9,474 bases of DNA from Alcanivorax sp. GTDB lineage: Bacteria > Pseudomonadota > Gammaproteobacteria > Pseudomonadales > Alcanivoracaceae. How positions within the stretch are numbered: the first letter of the stretch is position 1; each line of letters opens with the position of its first letter. Positions 6,320-9,474 of the stretch are shown here, one piece after another. A program made the translations under genes and the position numbers. The stretch spans positions 1 through 9,474 of the forward strand of contig SLJS01000339.1 of the NCBI GenBank assembly GCA_007135015.1. Reading direction: 5' to 3'. The notes under the pieces were generated by a model. It was not told the DNA's origin, searched no databases, and was given only the letters and a program-made list of their open reading frames with translations.

Positions 6320-6420
6320 AGCGGCCATGCCGGCGCCAGCCTGCCTGATACGCTTCCAACCGTCTGCTGTTCCATACGGACCGTACTGCATCGTCACCCC
6401 GGACTCTGTGGTACCAACAC

Positions 6421-9312
6421 ATGAAACGAATGCTGATCAACGCAGCCCACCCTGAAGAGCTGCGTGTTGCACTGGTGGACGGCCAGCGACTCTATGACCT
6501 GGACATCGAACACCGCACCCGTGAACAGAAGAAAGCCAATATCTACAAGGGAAAGATCACCCGCATAGAACCTTCCCTCGAGGCCGCCTTCGTGGATTTC
6601 GGCGCCGAGCGCCACGGTTTTCTGCCGCTCAAGGAAATCTCCCGGGAATACTTCCGCAAGGACCCCAGGGATCTGCAGGGCCGCGTGGCCATCAAGGAGG
6701 TCATGCGCGAAGGCCAGGAAGTGGTCGTGCAGGTGGAAAAGGAAGAGCGCGGCAACAAGGGCGCGGCACTGTCCACCTTCATAAGCCTGGCCGGGCGCTA
6801 TCTGGTATTGATGCCCAACAACCCCCGCGCCGGCGGAATCTCCCGCAGGATCGAGGGCACCGAGCGCCAGCAGCTCAAGGATGCGATGAATTCCATCGAG
6901 TTGCCTGACGAAATGGGCGTGATCGTACGCACCGCCGGACTCGGTCGCAGCCCGGAGGAGCTCCAGTGGGACCTCGACTACCTGATCAAGCTCTGGACAT
7001 CCATCAGCGAAGCAGGTGCCGAGCGCGCCGCGCCCTTTCTGATCTATCAGGAATCGAACGTCATCATCCGGGCCATCCGGGATTACCTGCGCCGAGATAT
7101 CGGCGAAGTGCTGATCGATTCGGAGGAGGTGTACAACGAAGCCTCGTCCTTCGTCAGCCAGGTAATGACCGATTTCAGCCACAAGATCAAGTTCTACCAG
7201 GATGAGACACCGCTGTTCTCGCGTTTCCAGATCGAGTCACAGATCGAGACGGCCTTTCGTCGCGAAGTGAAACTGCCCTCGGGCGGCTCCATCGTGATCG
7301 ACCCCACCGAGGCGCTGGTGTCGATCGACATCAACTCGTCGCGGGCCACCAAGGGAGCCGATATCGAGGAAACGGCCCTGCAGACCAACCTGGAGGCGGC
7401 CGACGAGATCGCCAGGCAGCTTCGCCTGCGTGATATTGGCGGGCTTATTGTGGTGGACTTCATCGACATGGGACCGCCTCGCAACCAGCGCGAGGTGGAA
7501 AACCGCATGCGCGAGGCGCTGGATGCGGACCGCGCCCGGGTGCAACTCGGCCGGATCTCGCGTTTCGGGCTGATGGAGCTCTCGCGCCAGAGACTGCGGC
7601 CCTCGCTGGGCGAGACCTCCAGTATCGTCTGCCCCCGCTGTAACGGCCAGGGGCACATCAGGGACGTGAAGTCACTTTCCCTGTCGATCCTGCGCCTGAT
7701 CGAGGAAGAGGTCATGAAGGAGCGCACCGGGGAAATTCAGGCCCAGGTGCCCATCGCCGTGGCCACCTATCTACTCAATGAAAAACGCCAGGTGCTGCGC
7801 GAGGTGGAAAGCCGTCAGGGCATCCGGGTGCTGATCATCCCCAATGCGAACATGGAGACTCCCCATTTCGAGGTCCAGCGGGTCCGCGACGACCAGGTGC
7901 TGCCGGGACAGATCAGTCACGAGGTGGAGTTGCTCGAGGGAGAAGAGGACCCGGCACTGGCATCCGCCCAGGACACGGAGATCAAGACGCAGCAGGCGGC
8001 GGTGAAAGCCGTGGCCCCCGACACCGCACCGCCACCTCCCAGACCTGCGCCGCCCGCGCCGGCGGAACCGGGCCTGTGGGTTCGCTTCCTGGCCTGGCTG
8101 GCAACGGTATTTGGCTCCGACGAAAACGATTCGGGGGAGCGCGGAGACAAGCGCTCGGGCGCCAGACGTCAGACCGAAGGCCGACAGCGGAGCCGCTCCG
8201 GCGGCGGCCGCGGCGGACAGCCGCGCGAGAAGAACCGCCGTGGCCAGGGCGGGCGCAAGGACAGTCGCGACCAGCGCGGCCGCGAACGCAAGAAATCGGA
8301 CGCCGGCGGTGATGCCGCTCCGGACCGGGAAGGCAGCGAGCGCAAGAAAGGCACCGGCGACCAGCGACGCCGTCAACGCGGTCCCGGCAAGGACGGCCAG
8401 GAGCAGCAGGAGCCACAACAGAAGGATTCCGGCGAGCAGCAAAAGGACTCCCGGGGCCAGAAGGAAAAGGATGCCGAAGGCACCGCCGGCAGAAGCCAGA
8501 AGAAACGCCGCGGCCGCAGAGGACGCGGGGGCAACCGGGACCGCGCCGGTTCCGGAGAGCAGAAGGAAGCGCAACAGAATACGGATGCGGGCTCGGGGCA
8601 GAAGGACTCGGGGCAGAAGGACTCGGGGCAGAAGGATACGGCCGATGTGGACGGCAGGGATGCGGGCGATAAAAAGAAAGCAGCTCCCAGGAAAGACACC
8701 CGCAAGCAAAGTGCGGAAGGCTCGGACGAGCCAAGGACCGAGCGCTCGGGTGAGAGCCTGCAGGAGGCAGCGGCCGGCCAGAGCCGCGATGATCAGGCCG
8801 AACGCCGCACCCATGTCCGGGATGACCGCCCGCTGCGCAAGCGCACGCGCCCCGAGCCGGCTCCCTCGGTGGACAGTCAGGAGACCGTGACGGCTTCCCC
8901 GTCGGCGAGCGCCAAGGCCGCACCCGGCCAGGAAGCAGGCGGGACCGATACCGCGGATTCCCCGGAAGCTTCGGTCGGCACTGCGACTTCCCCCACCAGG
9001 GAAGAAGTCCCGGTGGCCTCCTCCGGACCCACAGAGGCGGACAGTGAGTCGGCTACCAAGCCGGCAGCCGAATCCGGAGCGGAGTCCGTAAAAGGCACCA
9101 CTGCGCCGGAAGACGCGGAAACGGCACCCCGTTCACCGGAACCGACCGCCGGGGAAAGTGCGCCCGCCGAACAGGTAAAGGAAGAAGAGCTGGAGCAACA
9201 ACCCGCCACCGGCACCGATGGTCGTGCAGCCAATGACCCGAGGCTTCGCAGGCGTGCGCAGCAGGCGGGCGAGCCGGAAGGCTCCGACACGGAGAATCAG
9301 AAGGAGAACTGA
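6421..9312 (+). CDS. rne: Ribonuclease E, degradosome endonuclease
   Basis: This is RNase E, 963 residues (E. coli 1061), the essential single-strand endoribonuclease for mRNA decay and rRNA/tRNA maturation. The catalytic half (1 to about 505) is strongly conserved from MKRMLINAAHPEELRVALVDG on. It holds the S1 domain (about 36 to 120, with Phe67), the 5'-sensor region (IVRTAG, Arg170-Thr171), the DNase I-like domain with Mg ligands Asp303 (SIDINS) and Asp346 (VVDFIDM), and the zinc link Cys404/Cys407 (CPRCNGQG). Asp303, Asp346 and both cysteines have the E. coli numbers. The rest is a disordered scaffold: a Pro-rich linker, an amphipathic membrane-targeting helix (about 549 to 566, GLWVRFLAWLATVFG), a long Arg/Lys/Gln/Gly-rich stretch with KKRRGRRGRGG (694 to 704), a GQKDS triplet repeat (725 to 739), an acidic Ser/Thr/Ala/Pro tail and NDPRLRRR (938 to 945) near the end. 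The ATG is fixed by the family N-terminus, despite a poor ribosome-binding site. Confidence 0.98.
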   Translation: MKRMLINAAHPEELRVALVDGQRLYDLDIEHRTREQKKANIYKGKITRIEPSLEAAFVDFGAERHGFLPLKEISREYFRKDPRDLQGRVAIKEVMREGQEVVVQVEKEERGNKGAALSTFISLAGRYLVLMPNNPRAGGISRRIEGTERQQLKDAMNSIELPDEMGVIVRTAGLGRSPEELQWDLDYLIKLWTSISEAGAERAAPFLIYQESNVIIRAIRDYLRRDIGEVLIDSEEVYNEASSFVSQVMTDFSHKIKFYQDETPLFSRFQIESQIETAFRREVKLPSGGSIVIDPTEALVSIDINSSRATKGADIEETALQTNLEAADEIARQLRLRDIGGLIVVDFIDMGPPRNQREVENRMREALDADRARVQLGRISRFGLMELSRQRLRPSLGETSSIVCPRCNGQGHIRDVKSLSLSILRLIEEEVMKERTGEIQAQVPIAVATYLLNEKRQVLREVESRQGIRVLIIPNANMETPHFEVQRVRDDQVLPGQISHEVELLEGEEDPALASAQDTEIKTQQAAVKAVAPDTAPPPPRPAPPAPAEPGLWVRFLAWLATVFGSDENDSGERGDKRSGARRQTEGRQRSRSGGGRGGQPREKNRRGQGGRKDSRDQRGRERKKSDAGGDAAPDREGSERKKGTGDQRRRQRGPGKDGQEQQEPQQKDSGEQQKDSRGQKEKDAEGTAGRSQKKRRGRRGRGGNRDRAGSGEQKEAQQNTDAGSGQKDSGQKDSGQKDTADVDGRDAGDKKKAAPRKDTRKQSAEGSDEPRTERSGESLQEAAAGQSRDDQAERRTHVRDDRPLRKRTRPEPAPSVDSQETVTASPSASAKAAPGQEAGGTDTADSPEASVGTATSPTREEVPVASSGPTEADSESATKPAAESGAESVKGTTAPEDAETAPRSPEPTAGESAPAEQVKEEELEQQPATGTDGRAANDPRLRRRAQQAGEPEGSDTENQKEN
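8592..8636 (+). repeat. Three perfect 15-bp tandem repeats inside rne
   Basis: CTCGGGGCAGAAGGA occurs three times head to tail without a mismatch and stays in frame, coding GQKDS repeats in the disordered scaffold. Perfect identity at synonymous sites points to recent slippage. Related QKDS words occur earlier in the scaffold. Confidence 0.9.
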
Positions 9313-9325
9313 ACACCGGGCCAGT

Positions 9326-9363
9326 GGGCAGCGGAATTCCCTGCATTGCAGGCTCCGCTGCCC
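9326..9363 (+). terminator. Strong hairpin terminator after rne
   Basis: A perfect 10-bp stem, GGGCAGCGGA (9326 to 9335) and TCCGCTGCCC (9354 to 9363), starts 13 bases after the rne stop. Its loop folds again into an inner stem CCTGC/GCAGG (9340 to 9344 and 9348 to 9352). The downstream tail is only weakly T-rich (CCCCTTC, then ATATTTTC). It is probably the end of the rne transcript, or a block to 3' exonucleases. Confidence 0.7.
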
Positions 9364-9416
9364 TGCCCCTTCAGGATATTTTCAGGCTCCTCGGCAGAAT
9401 TCGTGGGTAACGGGAA

Positions 9417-9431
9417 GATCAATTATTGATC
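9417..9431. promoter_or_regulatory. AT-rich palindrome downstream of rne
   Basis: GATCAAT (9417 to 9423) and ATTGATC (9425 to 9431) form a perfect 15-base palindrome around one central T, flanked by GG and CC. It is AT-rich in a GC-rich setting, so a protein-binding site ahead of the next gene is possible. No gene is visible between 9364 and the window end. Confidence 0.3.
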
Positions 9432-9474
9432 CCGCCAAGCCGCCAGGCACGCCAAGAAAACAGGAATGATTTCG

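Larger units (their letters stand above)
5892..6420 (+). promoter_or_regulatory. Long 5' leader of rne
   Basis: If the promoter at 5856 is used, the rne message has a leader of about 530 nt. A long structured leader is typical: E. coli rne has one of 361 nt, through which RNase E controls its own mRNA decay. Visible structures are a 7-bp hairpin CCGGCGA/TCGCCGG (5906 to 5912 and 5927 to 5933), a 5-bp hairpin CGGGC/GCCCG (5989 to 5993 and 5999 to 6003), the large hairpin at 6166 to 6211, its alternative at 6201 to 6218, and an imperfect direct repeat at 6275 to 6319. Short open frames inside it (for example 6046 to 6348) look random. There is no clear Shine-Dalgarno before the rne ATG. Confidence 0.5.

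Noticed and set aside
6046..6348. Possible leader peptide or small protein of 100 codons in the rne leader
   Set aside because: No ribosome-binding site, random-looking Arg/Pro/Ala composition, and it crosses the strongest hairpin. A chance frame is the simplest reading.
7771..8814. Open frame of 347 codons on the minus strand opposite the rne scaffold, with Leu/Ala-rich segments that look like membrane helices
   Set aside because: The hydrophobic stretches are the reverse complement of Lys/Gln/Gly/Arg-rich repeats of RNase E, so they arise from base composition.

Overview
The window looks like a GC-rich gammaproteobacterial chromosome outside the Enterobacterales. A member of the Chromatiales or a relative is possible, but the sequence does not settle this. 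The evidence is the neighbourhood rne / rluC / HAD phosphatase / sppA / maf(yceF), which is a conserved gammaproteobacterial arrangement, and an RNase E whose catalytic residues fall at the same numbers as in Escherichia coli.

Layout, left to right: the 3' half of maf/yceF (+); a short AT-richer gap with a weak candidate promoter; katG (+), a complete bifunctional catalase-peroxidase; a roughly 340-base gap with a hairpin just after katG and one copy of a dispersed repeat; a tightly packed minus-strand operon rluC > HAD phosphatase > sppA (read right to left); a second, inverted copy of the repeat just upstream of rluC; a roughly 770-base divergent gap with a good sigma70-type promoter for rne and a leader of about 530 nt containing a long hairpin; rne (+), 963 codons; a strong hairpin terminator; and a short 3' flank with a small palindrome and no gene.

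How the genes relate: RluC modifies 23S rRNA and RNase E processes and degrades RNA, so the divergent pair is an RNA-metabolism locus. The HAD phosphatase and the membrane protease SppA are carried in the rluC operon by conserved linkage, not an obvious shared pathway. KatG (H2O2 removal) is the gene that does not belong to the usual order: it sits between sppA and maf and may be an insertion.

The parts most worth a second look are non-coding. They are (1) a diverged repeat of 66 to 81 bases found as inverted copies tightly flanking the rluC-HAD-sppA operon, (2) a possible leaderless promoter for rluC overlapping one repeat copy, and (3) the long rne leader with a 14-bp hairpin and a mutually exclusive alternative fold. 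I see no CRISPR array, tRNA, rRNA, transposase or defence system. Apart from these points the window is mostly housekeeping.
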